The position numbers and the translations under genes are program-made. From Mytilus galloprovincialis (lineage: Eukaryota > Mollusca > Bivalvia > Mytilida > Mytilidae), in the NCBI RefSeq assembly GCF_965363235.1, contig NC_134843.1:4092001-4156000 (forward strand): a stretch of DNA of 64,000 bases, written 5' to 3'. Below, piece after piece: positions 1 to 9,604 of the stretch (positions are counted from its first letter, which is position 1; every line of letters begins with the position of its first letter). Below the pieces are notes generated by a model. That model was not told where the DNA came from, did not search any database, and was given only the letters and a program-made list of their open reading frames with translations.

Positions 1-147
1 ACAATAAAATTTATCATGAATTCATGACGATACGAGGTCCCATGCACAACTTGATAAAGTGCACTGGTAAATTAAATAAAAACTTGATAATAAAAATCGT
101 GTTTTCGTGATCCTGGCTTAAACATGTGTTAAAAATGTAATTATAAG

Positions 148-296
148 TATTGAACGCTTCTTTTGGTTACTTCATAGGTAACGTTGTAAAAGCGTTGACC
201 GTGTGCACATTTTTAGAATGAAGCGCCATACAAAATGTACTTCGGTCAACGCTTTTACACCCCAATGAAGTTCAGTACAAAAAGAAGCATTCAATT
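148..296. repeat. Short foldback (MITE-like) element
   Basis: The two arms are imperfect inverted complements: ATTGAACGCTTCTTTT on the left against AAAAAGAAGCATTCAAT on the right, and TAAAAGCGTTGACCG against CGGTCAACGCTTTTA nearer the centre, with a short loop. No coding potential. The shape suggests a non-autonomous DNA element, but I could not define a target duplication. Confidence 0.6.
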
Positions 297-542
297 CTCA
301 AAATGTGTTTTTATAAATGTATTTCAGCGATGATCCTTTTGTACTGGATTTTTCTGGGGGATTTTTTTTTATACTAAATAACTATATATAGTCATTTAGT
401 TATTTTGACTATAAACTATTTTTGGTATATCAATATTCATTTCATGTGAGAATGTGAAGAATTTGTGATGAAAGTGGACCTATAGTAGTTTTTTTCGATT
501 TTCTATTTTGCCGGTGCCGGTGGTAGGTTAGAAAAAAATCAA

Positions 543-656
543 GTTGCAATCCACAGGCACTCGTCTCATAATTTTGTTCCCCATTATACATAATTTATAT
601 AACACAAAGGTATATATTTAGGGAAGAAAATTCTGAGACGAGTGCCTGTGTTGCAA
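543..656. repeat. Small inverted repeat
   Basis: CACAGGCACTCGTCTCA near 553 is matched by its exact complement TGAGACGAGTGCCTGTG near 635, about 65 bp of AT-rich DNA apart. The flanking TTGCAAT extends the pairing with a small gap. Probably a MITE or its remnant. Confidence 0.55.
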
Positions 657-1019
657 TCCCCTTTTTCACCATAAAAAATTAGTTAATGCCTTTGGTGAAT
701 TTTTGAAATATATTTGTTTCATTAATCATATAAAATAAAAGTCCTAAAAAATAAACAATCCGAGAGGAAAAAAATCTATGCTAGTATTTTACTCTACTTT
801 CGTTTTGGGGAGCTTGACCACTATAAAATATAACAGTGTTGTCTCCCTTTTTTCGGATTTCCTTCCTGATTATCTGATTGATACCTGTTTACAAAATTAT
901 AGGTAAGAGCAATTTTAATGAACTTCCAAAGCATCAGATTGGACCTTAAGGTCAACATCAGCTAAATGACCATTGCCCTTGATCCGAGATTACTAATAAA
1001 AAGTCAAATAACATTAAAA

Positions 1020-1165
1020 ATATCGAACTCCAAGGAAAATTCAAAAGACAAAAGTAGCCAAAACTAAAAGTCCCGCTTATCAAATGACAAAATCTATACC
1101 TCAAACACTTCACATGAATGGGACACAACTGCCATTTTCATTAATCAGTATTATAACTTTAACCA
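1020..1165 (+). repeat. Dispersed repeat, 'GGAAAATTCAAAA' family (decayed)
   Basis: Contains a decayed form of a block seen again at about 28885, 34945, 39080, 49165, 54065, 54250, 56290 and 59165, in both orientations. The consensus reads roughly AATACTGAACTCCGAGG, then AAAATTCAAAACGGAAAGTC, then an AAATGGCAAAATCAAAAGC segment. No ORF. Family identity is from internal comparison only. Confidence 0.5.
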
Positions 1166-1312
1166 GAGACATATTAACACATTTATTCACATGTCGTTGA
1201 CATATATATATATGATTGTCATTAATGTCATATAAACACATGTGTAAAGTATGCATTGTCTTTGCACATGTGTATATATACGTTTAAACTCAAAGTTACT
1301 GAGAATGTACAC

Positions 1313-1478
1313 ATAGGCGGATCCAAAAAAAGGGGGGACTGAGTGCCCACCCCCCTTTTTGTTGGGAAAATTTGGTTGATTATATAGGGAATCACTGAAG
1401 CATGACTGGAGTGGGATCCTCTTTAGGTCAGTCAGTGGGCTACCCTTATAAAAAGTTCTGGATCCCCCACTGGTACAA
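1313..1478. repeat. 'GGCGGATCC' MITE-like element, copy 1
   Basis: Begins GGCGGATCCAAA and ends near AGTTCTGGATCCCCCAC. The middle (TATATAGGGAATCACTGAAG, then CATGACTGGAGTGGGATCC) matches the copy at 2125-2287. The GGCGGATCC and GGATCCGCC ends suggest short terminal inverted repeats. Confidence 0.6.
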
Positions 1479-1914
1479 AGGTAAATTGGAATATTGAACT
1501 AGTTTTTTTTAGTTTAAACAGTCCAAATAATTAAGTCGTCTTGAAATGCTACTTTATTTTTTTACTTTGACTTCTTGCCTAGTAAATAAAATAGCCTTGA
1601 TGTCTTACCCAGTAAATAAAATAGCCTTTCAAGAGGTCATAATTATTTGACCTACATGTATTTTAAACAATGCTTTAGAAGAGTGTGTAGATGGGGGTCT
1701 TTCATGTCTGAATCCTTTAACAGGTTGTGGAAGATCTCACAAATTCTTCTTCTTTTTCTATTAATTTGCATCTCACTTTTGGTGTATTATCACAAAAAGA
1801 GTATTTACACATCCCCAAAGGAAACATCTTCCCAAAATACTATGTACACAAATCCAATTAAATTTAACCATCATCATGATCATGGTGTAAATGTTATAAT
1901 ACTCGTTTAAAACT

Positions 1915-2795
1915 GAAACGGCACGTTCCTTTTGTGCGGAAAAAATCCATGTTTGCGCGAAAAAACACATTATGTTTGCACGAATTTTATCTGTTGAAAA
2001 GTTACTACATTTGTGCAGATTCATACAAAAATATATGAAAAATAAAAAAAAAGACTATTTAGTAGAAATTTACGTTATTAGCAACTCAAAATTTCCATCA
2101 ACAATGTGGAAGGCTGTGCCCCAGAGGCGGATTTAGGGGGGGGGGGGGGGCAGGGGGCCTGGGCCCCCACTTTTTGGGACAAAATTTGGTTGCTTATATA
2201 GAGAATCATTGAAGCATGACTGGAGCGGGCCCCCTCTTAGGTCAGTCAGTGGGCCCCCACTTATGAAAATTTCTGGATCCGCCACTGTGCCCAATGAAGC
2301 AGACAGAACATACCAACATTATGATGGGCAAGAGTCTTTTCATAGCCTTTACAATGAACAGTTTTATTCAACTCAACCATCCATCTACACTTTTGTTGAG
2401 ATTATTATACAAGCTCAGGTGACCATTTCGTTAAAATTCACGACAGCGATAACCAAGCCCTTGTAAAACGCACTGACAAAAGAGAAAATTCAGTTTACCG
2501 TCGCTGAATTTATTTTAAAAGTGTCTTTTACATAAATGTAGTGCTTTTTAATGTTTGTATAAATTAATAAAGACTTGTCTTAGGTATGTCTATAAATATG
2601 TTCATCAATAAGATGTGGTATGATCACCAATTTATGTTCAAAGCAATAATCGAAAAACAAATTACAGGTAAAAAAAAAAACTCAGGTAAACTACAGGGTA
2701 AATTCTCGCAAACATAATACAATTTCTCCGCACAAATGTAATCCGTCACTGTGTCATTTTAAAATCCACGCAAATGTAGGTCGCCCAACTGAAAT
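1915..2795. repeat. Possible inverted-repeat element hosting a second MITE
   Basis: TTTGTGCGG followed by ATGTTTGCGCGAA near 1930-1965 is answered by TTCTCGCAAACAT and CCGCACAAATG near 2704-2740 in inverted orientation. The 2125-2287 MITE lies inside. Arm identity is modest, so this is tentative. Small ORFs in this stretch show no recognisable protein. Confidence 0.35.
2125..2287. repeat. 'GGCGGATCC' MITE-like element, copy 2
   Basis: Starts GGCGGATTTAGGG followed by a G-homopolymer and ends TTCTGGATCCGCC, so the ends are inverted complements. Internal sequence matches copy 1 (CATGACTGGAGCGGG, GGTCAGTCAGTGGGC). The intervening 1480-1910 and 2290-3400 are AT-rich with no gene I can support. 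Confidence 0.65.
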
Positions 2796-3611
2796 GTTTA
2801 ACATGCAGGGTTGGCCAAGTAAATTGTGGGTTTTTCCTAGGCTGGGCAGTACTCCCAGAAACTGGTAATACCGGGCATTACGATTTTTTAGCTTATTTCA
2901 ACCCAAAATAGTAATGTCCTGTTGTAGTTTTATAGTATTAAAGCTTAATACTTTAATACTATTCCATTCTCAATTTTAATATATACATTTTATACATTTT
3001 ATACAGATAACCATTGAGACATTTCTGGGAGATTGAAAATTCACTTTCATTCTCTTCAGTCTTCTGCTGTAATTCTCTGTAGGTAGAATGCGAGATACAG
3101 TTAGAATACCTGGTTAATTTCCAAGCTTTGTTTCAATAATCCAATCTTTGAACAAAATGCATTTCATTACAGTGTTTAAGTGAATTGAAATTTAAAATGC
3201 TATGCAATCATATTGCTAAATAAACACCATACAGGGTCTTGTAATTAACACTTAAAAAAATGAAAAGGCTGATTATTGTTATATAAACATACATATGTAT
3301 CTGTGTTCTAATCTAAAGACTGTAAATTCAGAAATTATTATAATATTTATATTATTGCGAAAAATGTGACAGAGTTATAATCACAATAATTTAACTCACA
3401 TTTTGAATTTTTTTTAAGGTAGCACTACACACAGGGACTCGGTTAGCAGATTAAAATTTTGTAAATCAATGTTTTTAATTTATTTTTTATTATTTCCTGT
3501 CTATTTGCATTACTATATTAACGTATTTAACGTTGCCATCACTATTTCTTTGTTTTCTGGCAATGTGCAGTTTACTATCCATATCCATATACTGAAAAAA
3601 CCTAGGTTCAA

Positions 3612-3722
3612 ATGTCCAGTGTCCATCCGTCTGTCTGTCCGTCCGTCTGTCCGTCTGTCCGTCCATCTGTCTGTCTGTCTGTCTGTCCGTCGTACCGTCC
3701 TTCTGTCTGTCTGTCCGGCGTA
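3612..3722 (+). repeat. Simple repeat (CTGT/CCGT)n
   Basis: About 110 bp of interspersed CTGT, CCGT and CCAT tetranucleotides. Open frames across it on both strands (repeats of PSV/CLS or RRTDR) are artefacts of the repeat. It abuts the 161-bp array to the right. Confidence 0.9.
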
Positions 3723-3725
3723 AAC

Positions 3726-4400
3726 ATGTCGCACTGTAACTTGAGAACGACTTATCTAAATTTCATGAAACTTAATATAGTTGTTTTTTCTGATGGTCAA
3801 ATGATCTGTATATTTTTTGGTGAAAATAAGATTTAAACTTTTTGAGTTACGGCACTTTGTAACTAAAACAGGGGTGCGTTTTTTTTCACATATCGCACCG
3901 TATCTCAAAAACGATTCTTGATTATTGCTTAAAACTTTACATACTTCTTAGTTATATTAATCTTAATATCTGTATACTTTTTGGTGATGATTAAAAATTT
4001 CATTCTTGAGTTATTGAGTATTTTGTAAAAAAGGGGGAGGGTTTTTTTACATGTCGCGCCATATCTCAAAAATGATTTATGATTATTGCTTAAAACTTTA
4101 CACACTTCTTTGTTATATTAATCATAAGATCTGTATACTTTTTGGTGATGATTCAAAATTTCATTTTTGAGTTATTGAGTATTTTGTAAAAAAGGGGGAG
4201 GTTTTTTTTACATGTCACGCCATATCTCAAAAACGATTTATGATTATTGCTTAAAACTTTACACACTTCTTTGTTATATTAATCCAAAGATCTGTATACT
4301 TTTTGGTGACGACTCAAAATTTTATTTTTGAGTTATTGAGTATTTTGTAAAAAAGGGGAGGTTTTTTTTTCACATGTCGCGCCGTAGCTCAAAAACAATT
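3726..4400 (+). repeat. Tandem array of about 161-bp units, plus TTC microsatellite
   Basis: The landmark ATGTCGC (or ATATCGC) followed by a CTCAAAAACGATT-type block recurs at about 3726, 3890, 4051, 4212 and 4374, spacings of 161-164 bp. Each unit also carries CTGTATACTTTTTGGTGA and an AAAAAAGGGG run. The two central units are most alike. A (TTC)n stretch at about 4399-4432 closes it. The stretch 4435-5560 holds nothing I can call. Confidence 0.8.
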
Positions 4401-5559
4401 CTTCTTCTTCTTCTACTTCTTCTTCTTTGGCGAAAAAAGCATTGACACACATTATTGAACTGCTATTAAATGACCACACAGTACACCTAAGTTATAAAAC
4501 TCGAAAGAAGTTCTTTATCAATTGTTTGAACAGGTGATTTACTGATTTATGGAATCGGCTATTGCAAACCATCTTTTGACTCTCAAATCGATGACGACCT
4601 GTTTTACAGACATTTTAACTGCTTCACATAGCAAACGTTGAAGCTCAGGAATCGTTGCTGTGAATGAACATGTGTATTTCACTGCTTCAGTTAGACGTTT
4701 AAATGAATAAATATCACAGAAAGAAAGCGAGATTAAATACCCCCTTTGGTTAGGAATATGACTATGCTAAAGTCGGAATTGTGTCAGTTGTTTTTTTGCC
4801 GTTTTTTATCTGGGTTTTTTTCAACAAGGATCTTTGTTTTATAAATATCTATGACTGTGCATAAAACTTAACAGAAATCAGTTGAGACTATCTAAACTTG
4901 AAAAAACAACTTAAAACGTATGCAGAACAGACAGATAGACTTTTATTTTATGAAAAAACTAGTTGGTGTAGTATTATAAAATCATCAGACCCAATGGCAT
5001 TAAACCATCAATCTTTTCACAAACAAAAGTGAAGCAGAATAAGTCATGTAAATCCAATCTTTTGATGTACCAATTACAAATATAAATTATCACTTGTTTA
5101 AAGAACGATTTGATTGTTTTCATGGACTTTTTGAAATAACGAACAAGTGGCAACATATATTTTGAGATCCTTTTCACGATCATCAAAAATCTGTTCACGA
5201 TCTTTCACGATACAAAATATCAAATTTTACAACTATAATCGTTTTTGCAAAGTTTATAAATAAAAAAAATCCTCAAAATAACGATAAGAACTAATCAAGC
5301 AATACTTTTGAATGATATTTTTTTAAGGAAAAAAGTAGTTTATGTATTAAAAATTTGAAAAAAAAATCCTTTTTGTTTACTTTTTTCTCTCTCAAAATTT
5401 CGAAGATCAATCTGCCTTTTGTAGATGTGTATAACCTGTGTATTTTGTTAATAAGGTTTAGTGTGTGGTCAGATTATTATAATTCTATCGAGTGAATCAA
5501 TCTATTTTTCACCAAAATTCATATTTTAAACTATTGTACAAGTTATAAGTGAATTTTGA

Positions 5560-5681
5560 TCAAATTTTGTACAAATTGTAATTTGTACAGGCACGTTTTG
5601 TATAAATTATGATTTGTACAAAGTCAAAATACAAATTATAATTTGTACAATATTTTTGTACAAATTATAATTTGTACAAAA
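5560..5681. repeat. Cluster of TTGTACAAATTATAATTTGTACAA-type palindromes
   Basis: Palindromic 'TTTGTACAAATTA / TAATTTGTACAAA' modules recur at about 5570, 5604, 5630 and 5654. The last is a perfect 28-bp palindrome (5654-5681) centred on 5667/5668, with half-site TTTTGTACAAATTA. It lies immediately left of the composite transposon, and the right flank of that transposon also reads AACTTGTACAC. Confidence 0.7.
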
Positions 5682-5860
5682 TGGTAATTTTTGAAATCTC
5701 AAGAAGAGATTTTATATGAATTTATAGGGTTAAATATACTTACCATGAAATTACATTTATATTATATAGAATATGTTTGCTTTCACAACATGTTCTCATC
5801 TTCTGGTATTCTTTTTCCGTCCACGTTGGGACAACCTCAATTGAGTACAGTTTTCTTCAC

Positions 5861-5877
5861 TATCTACAGACAACAGT
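5861..5877. repeat. Subterminal inverted 17-mer of the LINE (3' partner)
   Basis: TATCTACAGACAACAGT here is the exact reverse complement of 13196-13212. The two lie about 60-65 nt from the 3' and 5' ends of the LINE. In the minus-strand transcript they could pair as a panhandle. TATA/CATATA-rich DNA follows up to the RT stop. Confidence 0.6.
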
Positions 5878-6034
5878 AATCCGTCATCACAATAATGTCA
5901 ATTATATCCATCACCACATTTATATACACTATATATATACAACATATATATACATAATATCGATCACGGTAAAATTAGCACTAAATGTTCCCGGCACACT
6001 AACAATATACTTATTTCCTGTTAAAGACGCACAA

Positions 6035-9000
6035 TTATCTCTTCTTAATGTCCAACGTTCTATATCTAGCAACGTGAAGAGCATAAATCAACTGCCTTGA
6101 TAAATCTTCTATCCTTTGAAGTATTGTATTATCATTTGTATACCGAGAAAGTAACACGGTGCAGTCCAAGATAATTTGTAGTTGGTCATCAGTTGGTATG
6201 TCCCTCATTCTAAAGTTCAAGAAATCAGAGATAATTTCATCGATTTGGTTAAGATATCTTTCTCTAATGCATTGGAGTATTTTACATGTAAGCAAAAAAT
6301 GAGAACGATCTTCGATATCTGTATCACATAATTTACAAGTAGGAGTCTCATTTAGATTATATCTTGATCTATGAGATTGTAAAATGTACGTATCAGTAAT
6401 AACCTTTAGTTTCACAGATATTCGGACAGCTTCTCTCGTTGGGTCACTTGTATTTCCAATGGATAATAATGTATGGCATTTTCCTGGTGAAATGTTCGAG
6501 ATCCCAAGATATTTCAGAGATTTATAAGTACAGCTCTTTTGTATTAATGCATTTTTCCAGTAATGGTCAATTGCTAAACGAACGGATTTCTTCCAAGAAT
6601 ATTTTGTTGGTGGGTCGTTTAGAAGTACGATTGGTGATTGTAGATCGTATTTGAATAGTACCCTCTTGATCGCTATGAACCAGCTATTACTTTCTTGATT
6701 TTTTGCTATTAATTGCCTCCTTGCTATTTTCTTTTCTAAATGGTTTTCATTTTGGTTACAGATGTTGTTGAATAAATTTAATGATTTTTGATCAATTTGA
6801 GCTTCTATAGGTAAAATGCCAGACATGATGTAAATACTAGGATCAGGAGCTGATATAGGAACGGATAAAATTTGTTTTAATATTTTCTTCTGAAATGTTT
6901 CTAATTTAAGTAGGTTTTTTGAAGTTGGTAGTATGACTTCGAGACCATAGGTTAAGATGGGTTGTACGAAGGTTTTGAATAGTTGAATAGCAGTACTAGG
7001 ATCAAGTCCATTTTCTCCATGCATACCGGCTGACATTAAGCTGTACGCGGCTCTTCTTGATTTGGTGATGTTCTGTTCAATGGTAGCATCTTGTGTTTTT
7101 TGACTGGTTGTTGATCTTAAGATGCCCAAATGTGGAGATTTATCTGAAATTGGCATTGCATTGTTGTTTATATATATTCTTACTGGATCCTCAGATTTTT
7201 TTCGGTTTGAGGGTTGTACTTGTATAACTACGCTTTTTTGTGGCTGTAAGAGATAGTGATGATCTTCACTGTATTGTGCAGCAATATTCACAAGGTATTG
7301 TAGTTCATGTGGGTTTTCGCTAACAATTGCTACGTCGTCAGCACACGCTACTGCATTAATTAGCGTTTCACCTATCTCACATCCAGATGTAGTATTTTCA
7401 AATGTACTAAGAAGATCTTCGATATATACCTTATATAGGTCTGCGCTCAATAAACCGCCTTGTTTAACTCCTTGTAGAACTGAAAATTTTTCTGAGATTT
7501 CGGTTGACCATTTTATTCGAGATTCTGTGTTCTTATGGATTTCATCGATCAGTAGCCAAGATGATGGATCAGTGCCTGATATATATACTTTTCTTAACAA
7601 CATTTTTAGAACAACAACATCAAAAGCTGACTTTGCATCCAGTAGTACTATATAGAAAGGTAATTTTTTGTCCATATATTCCCTATACACTTCTTCTAAA
7701 ATAATAGCAGCATTCAGAGGTGATGTATTTGCCGTGAAGCCTTTTTGAAGTATGGACTGTAATTTTAGAGAGCCAGATCTTAGGTCTATACGTAAAATAA
7801 ATTCAATGATCTTCAAAAGTATGGGAAGGACTGTTATTCCACGATAATATTTGGCATCGTTTTTGTCTCCCTTGTTTTTAAATACTGGTGATAATAACCC
7901 TGTTTTGATGATGTCAGGAAGTACCCTATCTTGGAACATTCGATTTATCAGTTTATGCAAAAATAATTTAAATTGTTGTCCGGCATATAACACATTTTCA
8001 ATAGATATACCAAATACATCTTCAGCTTTTCCTTTATTGATTGATTTTATAGCTTTCTCGATAGTGTCTAAATCTACATATCTGGTAGCATAATGTTCAC
8101 TTATCCTTTTTATAGAGACATAATCCATTTCACATAGTGCTAAATGTTGATAGTTAAAGTCAGGATGTTCAGATGGAATAGCAAGTTTACTAAAATGTTG
8201 GTTCCAGCCTTTTAAAATATCATTTCTCTCAAATATTTCATTTTCAACGTGTAGATCATTGATAAAGGTGTTTCCGTTTTGCCTCTGTTTCCGTATTAAT
8301 TTAAAAAATTTCTGTTTATCATTTTGATTGTAATTAATAATGTCATTTCTTTCGTTATGCTTTCTTCTGATTTCTTCATTTCTAATGGCTGTCCTGAAGT
8401 TTTTTCTAGTGAGTTTCTTTTCTGTTAAAAGTATATTATCAATATTTGGGGGTCTACCGGCTGATTTCCAGTTTTTAAATGCCAATTTATTTGCTTCTAA
8501 TGATTCCGAAATTTCTTTGTTCCACACATTGAGTTTTAATTTATTTTTCCCATACGTTTTCTTCTGGTCCAGCTGTTTTGCAGTATTAGACAAGAGGTCC
8601 ATTGCTTGAAGGGTAATCACTTCTATATTAACCTTATCGGAGTTTAACCTTTCTACAAAATCTCCAATATTTCTGCTGATAGTCTCTTCATACCTAGGTT
8701 TGTCCACCTTATTCCATCTAATTTTGTGTTTTTGTTTTTCAGAGTTCCTTGATTGTTGTTCTCGAGTAATGTTACATTTGATTCGCATTGATATAGGATG
8801 ATGGTCTGATACATTAGATGGTAAATCAATCAGTCTTTTCGATGGTTCACACTTTGGATCAGTATATAGAAAATAGTCAATTTCAGATGTATCAATACCA
8901 TTTACATTTATAAAAGTGAGGCCTTTAGAGTTAGTTTTCAAATTACATTCCACCATTAAATCGTTGAGTTTATGTTTGCGTCTGCTGTTATTGGATGGAT

Positions 9001-9604
9001 TGTATAGATCTTCATTAAGGTCTCCTCCGACTATAATTTCATGGGTCCCACCATACTTTTGTACAATTTCGTAAATCTGGTCTAAACAGTCTAAAAATAT
9101 GTCGTAGCTATCATTTGAGGATTTTGTAGGAAGGTATGCTGATATAATTATCTGTGGTTTATCTATGGTTAATTCGATACATTGTAATCTACTTGATCCG
9201 TCAGGCAGTGGTTTAATATAACGGTCTATTGATTTTTGCCAAAGCACTGCTACACCACCATATCCACGAGGCACATGAGAGGCCGCAATTGGGTTATCTG
9301 AATCTACTGCTTTTCCGACACCTACTAATTTCGGGTGTAGTTCTTTTAATTGTTCTAGTTCGAAATGAAATAGCCAGTGTTCTTGAATTAATATAATATC
9401 TATGGATTTCTCTATTTCTTGGAAGAATTGACCTGTAGTTTTTATGTTTTTACAGTTAAACGATAGAATGTTTAGAGTGTCTTGATTGTTGTTGTTGCAC
9501 TCTATGTTTCTTTCTCGGTGACTAGAGGTTAGGTCAGTCTGTTTACCATGCGATTCAACTCTAAAAAAGAATTGGTAGTTGTCGTTAGGTAATCCTGACT
9601 TGCA
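6035..9604 (-). CDS. LINE endonuclease-reverse transcriptase frame
   Basis: This open frame would provide target nicking and reverse transcription. The N-terminus (from about 9455) carries the AP-like endonuclease start LNILSFNCKN and QEHW, then GGDLNED and SDHHP catalytic blocks. The RT part has DAKSAFDVV (motif A), QGVKQGGLLS and ACADDVAI, where CADD replaces the usual YADD/FADD. A CKLC...H...C zinc knuckle lies near the C-terminus, as in CR1/Jockey/I-group elements. About 1,189 codons are open, but there is no ATG between the upstream stop (9605-9607) and the endonuclease start, and the first alternative start (GTG, 9274) would remove its beginning. Expression as a -1 fusion from the overlapping PHD ORF explains this. 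Confidence 0.9.
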   Translation of the reverse strand, partial: CKSGLPNDNYQFFFRVESHGKQTDLTSSHRERNIECNNNNQDTLNILSFNCKNIKTTGQFFQEIEKSIDIILIQEHWLFHFELEQLKELHPKLVGVGKAVDSDNPIAASHVPRGYGGVAVLWQKSIDRYIKPLPDGSSRLQCIELTIDKPQIIISAYLPTKSSNDSYDIFLDCLDQIYEIVQKYGGTHEIIVGGDLNEDLYNPSNNSRRKHKLNDLMVECNLKTNSKGLTFINVNGIDTSEIDYFLYTDPKCEPSKRLIDLPSNVSDHHPISMRIKCNITREQQSRNSEKQKHKIRWNKVDKPRYEETISRNIGDFVERLNSDKVNIEVITLQAMDLLSNTAKQLDQKKTYGKNKLKLNVWNKEISESLEANKLAFKNWKSAGRPPNIDNILLTEKKLTRKNFRTAIRNEEIRRKHNERNDIINYNQNDKQKFFKLIRKQRQNGNTFINDLHVENEIFERNDILKGWNQHFSKLAIPSEHPDFNYQHLALCEMDYVSIKRISEHYATRYVDLDTIEKAIKSINKGKAEDVFGISIENVLYAGQQFKLFLHKLINRMFQDRVLPDIIKTGLLSPVFKNKGDKNDAKYYRGITVLPILLKIIEFILRIDLRSGSLKLQSILQKGFTANTSPLNAAIILEEVYREYMDKKLPFYIVLLDAKSAFDVVVLKMLLRKVYISGTDPSSWLLIDEIHKNTESRIKWSTEISEKFSVLQGVKQGGLLSADLYKVYIEDLLSTFENTTSGCEIGETLINAVACADDVAIVSENPHELQYLVNIAAQYSEDHHYLLQPQKSVVIQVQPSNRKKSEDPVRIYINNNAMPISDKSPHLGILRSTTSQKTQDATIEQNITKSRRAAYSLMSAGMHGENGLDPSTAIQLFKTFVQPILTYGLEVILPTSKNLLKLETFQKKILKQILSVPISAPDPSIYIMSGILPIEAQIDQKSLNLFNNICNQNENHLEKKIARRQLIAKNQESNSWFIAIKRVLFKYDLQSPIVLLNDPPTKYSWKKSVRLAIDHYWKNALIQKSCTYKSLKYLGISNISPGKCHTLLSIGNTSDPTREAVRISVKLKVITDTYILQSHRSRYNLNETPTCKLCDTDIEDRSHFLLTCKILQCIRERYLNQIDEIISDFLNFRMRDIPTDDQLQIILDCTVLLSRYTNDNTILQRIEDLSRQLIYALHVARYRTLDIKKR

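Noticed and set aside
3469-3836. Three overlapping open frames on both strands
   Set aside because: They translate the (CTGT/CCGT)n simple repeat and have no independent support.
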